Below are positions 35,875 to 44,532 of a stretch of 64,000 nucleotides of DNA, in pieces (the first letter of the stretch is position 1; the number at the start of each line of letters is the position of its first letter). The notes under the pieces are model-generated. The model saw only the letters and a list, made by a program, of their open reading frames with translations. It did not search any database and was not told where the DNA came from. Source of the DNA: Kineobactrum salinum (GTDB taxonomy: Bacteria > Pseudomonadota > Gammaproteobacteria > Pseudomonadales > Halieaceae); the NCBI RefSeq assembly GCF_010669285.1, contig NZ_CP048711.1, positions 930,001 to 994,000 of the forward strand. The letters run 5' to 3'. Position numbers and translations under genes: made by a program.

Positions 35875-37026
35875 ATGTTGTTCGCAAGAAAACTCCGTCG
35901 CTGGATAGGTTACGGCCTGCAACTGGGCTCAGATTTTAGATTGCACCGACATTTTAACTCGCCAGAAATACCGCCCCTCTCACGACGAGTTGTAGAGCAA
36001 GCGCGTTTGCTCGTGATCAGTGGAATAAATGGCGAGGACTATTACAACCATGGATTGTACCGCCCAGATCTATCATTCTCTGAAAAATGTAGATTTCTAG
36101 GCTTTTATCAGGTTTCCAGGTATTTCAATACAATCAACCCGCCACGTTACGACATTCTCGCCCGCGACAAGATACTTTTCCATTTGCTGGCAAAAGCGCT
36201 AAACGTACCCGTGCCGGAGCTCATTGGTGTCACTTCCACGACACAAGAGCCTATGTACGCAAGAGAAATGAAAAGTATAGAAGCCCTCGTGGACTACCTA
36301 ATGGAACCCGAGAGCCAGAACATTTTCTTGAAGCCCGGAGGCGGCAAGTATGGAGAAGGTGCACTGTCACTTGGACAGAAGATCTCTGGCAGGAACGCGT
36401 GGCAACGACTCCCCGGGAATGGCACCATCGATCTGGATGAGATTCTTCATCACGTGCAGTCAAATGGCCAAATTAGACGTTTTATGATACAGAAACGGTT
36501 GCGGCCTCATGCGTTACTCGCTGAGATCGTCCCCGATGTTTGTTCGACACTACGCATAATGACCTACACCAAGGACACGCCAAGCTTGATTGGTATATGC
36601 CTTCGCATGGGCAACGGCAGAGGACCAACCGACAACGTTTCTGGGGGAGGAGTTGTGATATCGGTAGATATGGAAACAGGTACCCTAGGGGATGTAGTAA
36701 GCATCGATTCCGGAACCCCCGCACGCATGACTGCACACCCGACGACCGGCATCGAAATATCTGGAAAGCAGATCCCGGGATGGCCTGTTATTGTTGACAT
36801 GGTGAAATCGGCCGCGGTTAAATTTTCGTTCATTCCCTGTATTGGGTGGGACATCGCCGTGACTGATGAAGGCCCCGTGATTGTAGAAATTAACACTCAG
36901 CCCCGATGTCGTCCCATTCAGGTCGCAAATGACCGCGGCATGCTCGTAGGTGTCTTTCGCGATGCGCTACTAGAGCACGACGGCACAGTTAACTCGGGCT
37001 TGCATCTTCGCTATGCTCCTGATTAA
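35875..37026 (+). CDS. Sugar-transfer-associated ATP-grasp enzyme (3)
   Basis: The 383-aa protein has FLKPGGGKYGEGALSL, CSTLRIMTYTKD, GRGPTDNVSGGGVVISVD, AHPTTGIEISGKQIPGWPV and IGWDIAVTDEGPVIVEINTQ, the full motif series of the family. It is the only plus-strand copy, transcribed alone and convergent with ATP-grasp gene 4. The ATG at 35875 has AGGA ten bases upstream. Base composition is AT-rich like genes 1, 2 and 4, consistent with transfer as part of an accessory block. Confidence 0.85.
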   Translation: MLFARKLRRWIGYGLQLGSDFRLHRHFNSPEIPPLSRRVVEQARLLVISGINGEDYYNHGLYRPDLSFSEKCRFLGFYQVSRYFNTINPPRYDILARDKILFHLLAKALNVPVPELIGVTSTTQEPMYAREMKSIEALVDYLMEPESQNIFLKPGGGKYGEGALSLGQKISGRNAWQRLPGNGTIDLDEILHHVQSNGQIRRFMIQKRLRPHALLAEIVPDVCSTLRIMTYTKDTPSLIGICLRMGNGRGPTDNVSGGGVVISVDMETGTLGDVVSIDSGTPARMTAHPTTGIEISGKQIPGWPVIVDMVKSAAVKFSFIPCIGWDIAVTDEGPVIVEINTQPRCRPIQVANDRGMLVGVFRDALLEHDGTVNSGLHLRYAPD

Positions 37027-37202
37027 CGCTTTTAAACTACAGGATCGCTTAGGGGGTCGCCTGATTACCATTCGAGCAATATTTTCCCCCCGACGAATTA
37101 GAAAGCAAACCTATGCAAGGGCGAGAAGCTCCATCAGAAGATGCCCTGCGCGAAAGACCCGTTGATACGAAGTGATTCCTCGACACTCCATATACAACTG
37201 CA

Positions 37203-38294
37203 TTAAAGTCGACCGACACCATTATCATTAAACAACGCTAGAGCCTCTGGTCGGAATCCCTTTTTATTGACAATCTGGTAGGCGTTTACCTCGTAGGTGC
37301 AGTTCGTTTCAAGGAAGTACATATTCTCATTTGTTAATGCAACGTCCCAACCTAATGTTCTCAGAGGCAGAAATTTCTCTGCAGCCAATTGCGTGCTATT
37401 GAGAATGAGACCCCATTCTGGCACATAGAACTCACTAAACTTTTCTCCAGTCACCGGGTGAGAATCAAACTCCTCTATAGATTGAGAATTTTTATCCCAC
37501 CTGAAAGCATTGCTCAGCCTACCGGTTTCGAGATCAATTCCGCATGCTAAATTCCCCAATCCAAAGTTGTCACTCACATTATCTCCTACGGGTATTTTGA
37601 GAAGCGCATATGGAACTATCACATCGCCTAAGGAATTAACGTATGTGACAATTCTCATGGTAGTCAACGCATTGTCCTTGACTAGAACGTCGAACGCATC
37701 GTGTGAGCGCAAACGGGGTTGGACGAGGTAACGAGTCCCATCAGATAAAATTTTGGAAGCAAAATTTTCAATCGACAACCTTGAATTATCAGCCATGTCG
37801 CACACCATTCCAGCCTTAATGCTTATTGCATATAGCCCTGCGCCGTGTGCCCCATTGACTGATTTAATGACAAGATTCTCACCTTCCCTCTCAGCGAGAA
37901 AACTGATAACTCCCTGCTTGGTGTTAAGCATCGCCACCTTCCCTGTACCGAGCGATTCCGGGTCAATTGTGGCGAGCACCGGAGGGGTATCAATACGATT
38001 CGCACAACAGTAGTCATAGAATTCCAATTTGTCATAAGCGAGTGACCGATATTCAGGAGGATTAACGGATTCTTGCAGTCGGTGCATACTCGGATTAAGC
38101 ATGAACTTTGATCGTTCCGCGTAGCTTTTGTCGCGAAACGAAAACAACATATAGTTCTCGGGACCAACATTCAGTAAAAATCGGCACAGCAACAGGTCCA
38201 GGAATACCCGGGGAATAGTCTTTGGACCTCGCGCCGCTTCCATTCTCGACAGATCGAGATATAGGCGAAACTTCTCACACAATTTGTCAAGCAT
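37203..38294 (-). CDS. Sugar-transfer-associated ATP-grasp enzyme (4)
   Basis: The 363-aa protein keeps the family framework (VIKSVNGAHGAGLYAI, LTTMRIVTYVNSLGD, CGIDLETGRLSN, SHPVTGEKFSEFYVPEWG, LGWDVALTNENMYFLETNCT) but is the most divergent of the five. The glycine loop and the usual VGRxGSxxDN segment differ from the other copies, so its substrate may differ. It lies 46 bases downstream of the MurL-like gene in the same direction, which suggests the two act together. Confidence 0.8.
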   Translation of the reverse strand: MLDKLCEKFRLYLDLSRMEAARGPKTIPRVFLDLLLCRFLLNVGPENYMLFSFRDKSYAERSKFMLNPSMHRLQESVNPPEYRSLAYDKLEFYDYCCANRIDTPPVLATIDPESLGTGKVAMLNTKQGVISFLAEREGENLVIKSVNGAHGAGLYAISIKAGMVCDMADNSRLSIENFASKILSDGTRYLVQPRLRSHDAFDVLVKDNALTTMRIVTYVNSLGDVIVPYALLKIPVGDNVSDNFGLGNLACGIDLETGRLSNAFRWDKNSQSIEEFDSHPVTGEKFSEFYVPEWGLILNSTQLAAEKFLPLRTLGWDVALTNENMYFLETNCTYEVNAYQIVNKKGFRPEALALFNDNGVGRL

Positions 38295-38340
38295 CGTTTC
38301 TCTCGCTCGCCGAAGCTATCGTCTGCAATGCGGCGGTCAA

Positions 38341-39744
38341 TTACCTCAGCGCTATCGATTCTCCAAGCGCACTATCAATCTTGCCGACCAACAGCTCTGG
38401 AATTATATGTTCGTCATTTATTCCATAAAGGATACGCCTTTCGACCTCTTCCACATCAAAGACCGACAATGCCTTTTTTACTCCGGACGAAATTTTGCTG
38501 TTTACAAACGGGAAATCAGGGTATGCCTGCAGAACCAACGATAGCGCCAGCCTGGACTCCTCCAGGGTTCCAACACACTCCCAAGGTTTAATTCCACCTG
38601 AGACAAGTTTCAATATGTGTGCCTGAATAACAGGAGTTCGCAGGATGTCCTCTCCAAAGATGGTAACGATACCTTCCTTCTTGACAAACGGATATAGGGC
38701 TAGCGCGGTAAAGGCACATTTTGGACATTCCTTGCACCAAACACCTTGTTTTATCTTCCGATTACATGAAATAAAATGTGAATGATATTTAGTCATATTG
38801 GAGAAAAGCATCGCCAGTTGAACATCGTGGAAGGGCCTGAGAATACTAAACACCTCCAAGTCACTACATATACAGCGTTTGATAAATTCGGCGAAACCCT
38901 TTTCGAATTCAAAGGATTTAGAATATTGATGATTTACAGGCTCGCCCCTAAATAGTACGTTACCAAAGTTGGCCGACGCTTCATTGCCACTCGCCACATA
39001 GCGAGACCCTGTGAGTATGGCGACAACAGCGCCAAGCGCAGCACAAATTCCAGCAAATGGAACATGTCCCCATTGATAACGAGAGAGCCTATGCATTCGG
39101 AGGTCCGCCTTGAATGACAATTCAAGTGCATCCAAATTCCCAGATACCTCTATGACCTTGCGTTTCGTATCGTCAGGGTTTACCGACACCCAGGTAAAGG
39201 GTTGTTGACACGCCAAGAGCAACTCTGCAGCCACGATAGTGTCTTTACCACCACCATTCAGCATAATAAGCTTATCGGAAACCCGAGCTGTGGGAAGTTC
39301 AACAGGAGCATTACCACTTTCCGCGATTACGCGTACTCGTCTGGACGGATTGAGGCCCTGCAGAAAGCGAAATTCAGCGAGCCCCTTCAATAGAAAAATC
39401 TCAAAAAACTCAATCGTATCCGAATCAAGCGGACTCGTTTCAATCTTCACACTTTCAAAGTCCGACATCTTGAAGAAGGAAGGGACAAACGTAATAGCGA
39501 CGGCCGTAAATAGGTAATTGAAGACGTCTCTAGAAAGGCTTCCAAGCTTTTCTGCTAGGGTATTTGGAAAACTCACCACGTAGGTGAATTCTTCATCCAT
39601 TGCGCGGAAGGCGATACGGACATCGGCACCCTGTAGCAGCAATGCAGAAATGGAAATGCTTTTGTTCCTGGGCAGCGGGTCTTTCATCAGATTATTGGTC
39701 GCCTTGACGACACGTTTCACATACTGGAGGCTGTCCATTTTCAT
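38341..39744 (-). CDS. MurL-like PP-loop protein (possible amino-acid epimerase or adenylating enzyme)
   Basis: The 467-aa protein has a nucleotide-binding PP-loop in LIMLNGGGKDTIVAAELL and a later Cys cluster, GVWCKECPKCAFTALALYPF. This combination and the length resemble MurL, the Xanthomonas enzyme that epimerises the terminal L-Glu of UDP-MurNAc-dipeptide after MurD2 action. I am confident of the PP-loop and Cys motifs but less so of the MurL assignment. No MurD2 is present here, but a Mur-ligase-like protein (26.2 kb) is. It lies in operon with ATP-grasp gene 4. The DNA is AT-rich. Confidence 0.6.
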   Translation of the reverse strand: MKMDSLQYVKRVVKATNNLMKDPLPRNKSISISALLLQGADVRIAFRAMDEEFTYVVSFPNTLAEKLGSLSRDVFNYLFTAVAITFVPSFFKMSDFESVKIETSPLDSDTIEFFEIFLLKGLAEFRFLQGLNPSRRVRVIAESGNAPVELPTARVSDKLIMLNGGGKDTIVAAELLLACQQPFTWVSVNPDDTKRKVIEVSGNLDALELSFKADLRMHRLSRYQWGHVPFAGICAALGAVVAILTGSRYVASGNEASANFGNVLFRGEPVNHQYSKSFEFEKGFAEFIKRCICSDLEVFSILRPFHDVQLAMLFSNMTKYHSHFISCNRKIKQGVWCKECPKCAFTALALYPFVKKEGIVTIFGEDILRTPVIQAHILKLVSGGIKPWECVGTLEESRLALSLVLQAYPDFPFVNSKISSGVKKALSVFDVEEVERRILYGINDEHIIPELLVGKIDSALGESIALR

Positions 39745-40022
39745 TTACTAGTTCCTCGGAATGGTCAATATTATGACAACAGTATCAGAATACCCGCCGC
39801 CGAACTTCGAATGCGTATTGGCATGAGCCCCTATGATCAACCTCAGCAGCCTCTATAGCGAGACTGCTCCGAACATATCACAGGTGATCCCTCGCCTTCT
39901 GCCTTGAGCAGTGCTGCAGCGACGACAAACATAAGTACTTTTGCATTCTGCAGCTAATCCATCGCCTTGGCCTGCGTCTCCACCACTGACAAGATCCTTG
40001 CTTAGTGCACCAAATAACAACC

Positions 40023-41111
40023 CTATCCATGCAGCCGACTCACAGCAGATAAAATTCTTCGGGAAGCAATATTCGCATGGGCCGCCCCATCCTTGTCCGG
40101 CGCCACATTGGCCTCCACAACCACCGGCCCGGCCGGCGTCATGGTGATATCCAGCCCAGCAAAGCGCGTCTGTGGGAGTTTTGACAGCACGTCACAGGAA
40201 AGACGGACAATTTCAGGCCATTGGCTCAAGGTCTGGCCCGCCAGTTTCGCCTGATGATCAGGGTGGCGAACAATACCCTGGCGGTGGGGAGTATGCTTGG
40301 TCAGTCCCGTCTGCAACATACCCGTATCGATATCGACTGGACACATGATGCCGCCGGCAGAGGCGTTATCGATCGCTGATCCGGCCCTGCCCACACGCAG
40401 ATAGGCACCTATCACCTCCGTCCTGCCAGGTTCGAATTCAAGCACCCAGATTCGCAGGGTATTGACGCTGGCCGGATTGAACGCTGCAAACTCCTCTGAC
40501 TGTTGCAGGTATTCCTCGATCACGAATTCCGGCAACTTGCCAGCCACACTGAAAGAGGCAACAAGATCTTCGGCAGTGAGGCTCTGGGCCGAATGCAGCG
40601 GGCAAAAGACCGGCGTGCCTTCTGTCATTGAGGCCTTTCCGATCATTACACCGGTCCCTCCCCAGCCTTCCACCGGCTTCAGGCAAATGGTCTGGCCGGC
40701 CAGCTGACCCAGCATTTGTTGCAGTTGCCGGGCATCGGCCAGGCTGCCACCCATTTGATCCAACCCCCGACGAGGACTGAAGTAAGCCAGCAGCCTGGCG
40801 CTGGGAATCTGGAGTAGCTGATACAGGGCCTTCTCAGCCAGCTTGTTCTGGGTCAGCTTCCGGTAAAGCGGGGGATTCAGCCGGTCCAGTGCACGGTAGT
40901 ATTGCCGCGCTGAAATATGCTGCCACTTGTCTGCTTCCGCAAACTCCTTTCTGGCCATGCCGGCCACCACAAAATACCGCGGCCCCAGTCCGGTCTTCAG
41001 GCAGAACCGCGCGGTCTGCCACAGCAGTCTGCGCAGCGGGATGTCCGCCAGCCTTGCTTCCTCCCTGAGCATGGAGAAAATTGCCATCAGCCGTCGCGCC
41101 GCCACGTTCAT
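40023..41111 (-). CDS. Sugar-transfer-associated ATP-grasp enzyme (5), end of the exopolysaccharide operon
   Basis: The 362-aa protein has CLKPVEGWGGTGVMIG, SVNTLRIWVLEF, VGRAGSAIDNASAGGIMCPV, HPDHQAKLAGQTLSQWPE and AGLDITMTPAGPVVVEANV. Unlike copies 1-4 it is GC-rich, and its ATG overlaps the TGA of the deacetylase gene (ATGA). It is therefore an established member of the 23-kb exopolysaccharide operon and its last gene. This links the ATP-grasp family directly to the polysaccharide pathway and is the best reason to connect the accessory block with it. Confidence 0.88.
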   Translation of the reverse strand: MNVAARRLMAIFSMLREEARLADIPLRRLLWQTARFCLKTGLGPRYFVVAGMARKEFAEADKWQHISARQYYRALDRLNPPLYRKLTQNKLAEKALYQLLQIPSARLLAYFSPRRGLDQMGGSLADARQLQQMLGQLAGQTICLKPVEGWGGTGVMIGKASMTEGTPVFCPLHSAQSLTAEDLVASFSVAGKLPEFVIEEYLQQSEEFAAFNPASVNTLRIWVLEFEPGRTEVIGAYLRVGRAGSAIDNASAGGIMCPVDIDTGMLQTGLTKHTPHRQGIVRHPDHQAKLAGQTLSQWPEIVRLSCDVLSKLPQTRFAGLDITMTPAGPVVVEANVAPDKDGAAHANIASRRILSAVSRLHG

Positions 41112-42115
41112 CGTCCTCCCGGCAAGCAGGCACGGCCCGTCCGCAGCAGGCTCATAAAACCACTCAGCTCCGCCTCGAACTCCAGGTCACTGGTTCCTTC
41201 GCCGTCCATGATGCGCGGCAACTCATAGAGAGCGTCATCACGTGCCACCAGTTCATTGCGGGTAGTGGTGGCGGTGTGTATGCCCAGATCCTGCAACACC
41301 TCCAGTTGTTCATTGCTGTATTCCCCCCTGGGATAACAAAAGTGCTGCGGCCTGACGCCCACGATACGGTGGATGCTCTCGCGATTACGGTCGATCTCCC
41401 CTCTGGCTTCATCGACGCCGACCTCGGAGAATCGATGTTTGTGCGTGTGCAGTTCAATGGCCAGCCCCTGTTGCGCCAGCTTCTGTACGCTCGTACTGGA
41501 TAGGAACATGAACTTGCCGGTCGCCTCCCAGTCAGCGATGGACTCGCCAAAATATCTGCCCAGTTCCTCCAATATGGGTTGCTCAAACTCTGATCCCATG
41601 GTTTTGGCCAGCGCCAGCAGCTGGTCTTCGTCGAGGCTGGACCTCTGGCTGTAAGGCCTGATGCAGCTGTCCGCGGGAATCACAAAATCCCGGCCGTGCT
41701 TCCAGAACAGGTAGGACGCGGCCACCTTGAAGACGGGCCTGCGCGCCTCCACGAAATAGGTAGACAGATACAGGGTGGCCGGGAAGCTGTGTTCCCGCAA
41801 TGCCGGCATCATGCCCTGCTCTATTCCGGCCCAGCCATCATCGATCGTGATCGTCAGGGTATAGGGTTGATATTTTCCGGTTTTGCCCTGCCGATACATT
41901 TCGTCCAGGCTCACCGGCTCGAAGCCCCACTGTCGCACCAGTGCCATCCTCCGGGCAAAGGTACCAGCACGCATGAACAGGCCGGGGCGAAACTCGTGCT
42001 CGTCCTCCAGCGCAATACCGTGGTAGCACAGGATACGGGGACGGGTAGCCGTCAGACGCGCCGCCACGGCAAACAGCCCGAGGAATTTGCAAAGACGCAG
42101 CACAAGGCGCTTCAC
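41108..42115 (-). CDS. Polysaccharide deacetylase family protein
   Basis: The ~335-aa protein has the NodB-like motifs ILCYHGIALED, TLTITIDDGWAGIEQG, IELHTHKHRFSE (the metal-binding H-x3-H) and HFCYPRGEYSNEQ. It would deacetylate a sugar in the exopolysaccharide pathway. The GTG at 42115 overlaps the upstream stop (GTGA) and is preferred over a start at 42142. It is coupled on both sides. Confidence 0.87.
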   Translation of the reverse strand: MKRLVLRLCKFLGLFAVAARLTATRPRILCYHGIALEDEHEFRPGLFMRAGTFARRMALVRQWGFEPVSLDEMYRQGKTGKYQPYTLTITIDDGWAGIEQGMMPALREHSFPATLYLSTYFVEARRPVFKVAASYLFWKHGRDFVIPADSCIRPYSQRSSLDEDQLLALAKTMGSEFEQPILEELGRYFGESIADWEATGKFMFLSSTSVQKLAQQGLAIELHTHKHRFSEVGVDEARGEIDRNRESIHRIVGVRPQHFCYPRGEYSNEQLEVLQDLGIHTATTTRNELVARDDALYELPRIMDGEGTSDLEFEAELSGFMSLLRTGRACLPGGR

Positions 42116-43023
42116 GGTTCCACCTGCTGTGTTTCCAGCCATCGCAACGCGCAGCGGCGCGGCCAGAACATGGAGTAATTGCGGGGAACATAGCGGCCTG
42201 CAGCGTAGGCCTGTTGCCGGGTGGTGGAACTGATCAGGGCTCCGCTGTTCTCGCCCTCGATATGAGAGAAAAACCAGCTGGCACCCTGCCCGGCCAGCAT
42301 ATCATTGATGAAATGCAGGTGAGGGCTTACCTGAACCACCGCGGGGTCATAAAACCAGGCAGCGCCGGCGATACCCTTGATGCCGGGGTTGATGCGCAGC
42401 ATCCGCGCCAGCCGGATGCAGGTGAGGCGCCAGCTCTGTGCGCTCAGGCTCGGCGCTTCCGACAGATGCACATGCAGCCGAAAAACCGGCCGGTTGCCCC
42501 CGGCTGCCAGGCAAGCCCTGACGAACCGCCATCCCTGACGCGCGCCCCCAGTCAGGGCCAGCGACCGCTGCAGCGCGGAGAATGGCTCGATCACCCGTTC
42601 ACCGGCGGGAAACAGATAGCCACTGACCAGCGCCAGATCCTTGAAAAAGATATCATCGATCTGCCAGTGCCCGGCCGGTGCGGCCAGAATTCGCATGAAG
42701 CTCTGCTGGTACAAGGCCTGGACGTCCTCAGTAATTCGGAAGGGCAGTTCCTCCGCATTGAAATCCCGAATAAAGCTCGCCAGCAAAGCCTGCATCATTT
42801 GCATCCGGGCCGGTTCGCCGAACCTTTCGACAATGCCCGTTAGCGTATGCTTCAGTTCCGGCACGGCATGGTACGCCTGGTACGCGGTTCGGTCTCGCGC
42901 CTGCTGCTGCAGGACCTCGAGTGTCGTATACCCGGCGACGCTCTGTACCGGACTCTGCAGGGAATCAAGCACCCGCTGGGCTTCCAACCGTGGCACCACC
43001 CAGCCGGACTCCTGATCGTTCAT
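42112..43023 (-). CDS. Conserved-looking hypothetical protein of the exopolysaccharide operon
   Basis: The 303-aa protein has no signal peptide, membrane segment or recognised catalytic motif. The ATG at 43023 (MNDQESGWVVPRLEAQ) overlaps the flippase stop as ATGA, and its own stop overlaps the next GTG. Such tight packing argues that it is a real gene. Several Trp/His-containing segments stand out (GAAWFYDPAVVQVSPHLHF, ASWFFSHIEGENSGALIS). Function is unknown; a sugar- or peptide-modifying role is suggested only by context. Confidence 0.7.
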   Translation of the reverse strand: MNDQESGWVVPRLEAQRVLDSLQSPVQSVAGYTTLEVLQQQARDRTAYQAYHAVPELKHTLTGIVERFGEPARMQMMQALLASFIRDFNAEELPFRITEDVQALYQQSFMRILAAPAGHWQIDDIFFKDLALVSGYLFPAGERVIEPFSALQRSLALTGGARQGWRFVRACLAAGGNRPVFRLHVHLSEAPSLSAQSWRLTCIRLARMLRINPGIKGIAGAAWFYDPAVVQVSPHLHFINDMLAGQGASWFFSHIEGENSGALISSTTRQQAYAAGRYVPRNYSMFWPRRCALRWLETQQVEP

Positions 43024-44528
43024 CGTCTCGCCTGTCGCCATGACGCCAGCCAGTCCAGCACGGCGCGTTCCAGGCCATCGGGGCGGCGTTGCGCATACCA
43101 CGTCGCCATGCTGACGAAAAAGTAGCTCGCTCCTCCGGCCACCACCAGTACTAGCAGCCGCAACCACTGGGCCTCAACTATCTGGGTCCGCTGCAAGAGC
43201 ACTACCACCAGGGCCATGACGGCGCAGGAGACGACCGGCCGGAGCAATGCAGACAGCAGTGCGGTAAACGAAAGTTGCAGAAAGCGAAGCATGATCCCCT
43301 GCACTACACTCAGTGCAATCAATGTTGTTGCGAGCCGGGCCTGACCGATGCCGATCAGGCCATTGCTGTCGATCAAGGGAAAGAACAGCGCAAAAAACAA
43401 CATGGTACGGAGGAGATTGATCGTGAACATGACATTGGGCTTGCCACAAGCCATGTAAACATAGCTGTTGTTCACCGTCAGACTGCCCAGTACGCCTGCT
43501 ATCGCAAATAGCTGGATCAGCGGCGCCATCGGCAGCCATTTGGCGCCCATCACTACCTCCACCAGCAACGGCGCAAGCAGCGCTATACCCAACGCGGCCG
43601 GCATGGTAAGAGCGACCGTCATTGCAGAGGTATTCAGGTAGGCGCGCCGCAGTTCGACAAAATCATCCTTGAAGCGAGCATATACGGGGAATGTGGCCCT
43701 GTTTATCGGCTTGGCCAATTCCGCAGTCGGTAGCACCGCAATTTCCCTCCCCAGCGAAAAAAAGCCGACGGCCGAAGTTGACAACATGCTCCCGACCAGC
43801 AACCCACTCAAACGCTCATTGAGAAACAGCAACACATTGTTCAGTAACAACCACCGGGAAAAGCTGAACAGCTTGTTGAAGGACTTGAAGCCAAACCGGG
43901 GCCTGAAGGGGTGCATTATATAGCTGAACACCAGCCTGATAAGCTGGCTGGACACCGTGCCCAGTACCAGCGCCCAGTAATTGCGGTAGACCAGAGCCAG
44001 GGTCAGGGTAATGAAGAAACTGATCAACTTTGGAATCAGCTGATAACGCAACTCCTTCCTGAAGTCCATGTCTTTCTGGAAATTCACCACGCCAATATTG
44101 GCGGCACCGGAGAAAATGCTGGCCAGTGAGATTACATAGATTACATTTTGCAGCCGCGGCTCTTGATAGAAATCGGCTACCAAGGGCGCCAGCCCCGCCA
44201 TGCACGCGGCCGCAAAAAAACCAAACACAAAGGTGAATGTCCAGGCGGTATTGTAGTCGTCGGTATTACTGGACTGGCGCTGGATAAGCACAGTCCCCAG
44301 TCCCAGGGCGCCAAACAGCTCAATGAATGCGTAGATGGCCATCGCAATCGCGACCAAGCCGAAATCCTCAGGCACCAGCAGCCGGGCCAGCACCACCGAG
44401 CTGATCAGACCAATGGACTTGATACTCATGCGGGTGATCACCATGAACCCGGAGCCTGAATACACCTTGTTGTGTACTCGGGTGTTTTGCTCGGGCGTTC
44501 GCGGAGTCGTTGGGTGGCTGTCAGTCAC
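43020..44528 (-). CDS. Polysaccharide flippase (Wzx/PST family)
   Basis: The 502-aa protein has about 14 hydrophobic segments and the conserved start SIGLISSVVLARLLVPEDFGLVAIA, typical of the oligosaccharidyl-lipid flippase (PST/MATE-like) group. It would move lipid-linked repeat units across the inner membrane. The GTG at 44528 lies four bases after the O-ligase stop. It belongs to the operon running from 63.6 kb. Confidence 0.9.
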   Translation of the reverse strand: MTDSHPTTPRTPEQNTRVHNKVYSGSGFMVITRMSIKSIGLISSVVLARLLVPEDFGLVAIAMAIYAFIELFGALGLGTVLIQRQSSNTDDYNTAWTFTFVFGFFAAACMAGLAPLVADFYQEPRLQNVIYVISLASIFSGAANIGVVNFQKDMDFRKELRYQLIPKLISFFITLTLALVYRNYWALVLGTVSSQLIRLVFSYIMHPFRPRFGFKSFNKLFSFSRWLLLNNVLLFLNERLSGLLVGSMLSTSAVGFFSLGREIAVLPTAELAKPINRATFPVYARFKDDFVELRRAYLNTSAMTVALTMPAALGIALLAPLLVEVVMGAKWLPMAPLIQLFAIAGVLGSLTVNNSYVYMACGKPNVMFTINLLRTMLFFALFFPLIDSNGLIGIGQARLATTLIALSVVQGIMLRFLQLSFTALLSALLRPVVSCAVMALVVVLLQRTQIVEAQWLRLLVLVVAGGASYFFVSMATWYAQRRPDGLERAVLDWLASWRQARR

Positions 44529-44532
44529 TGGT

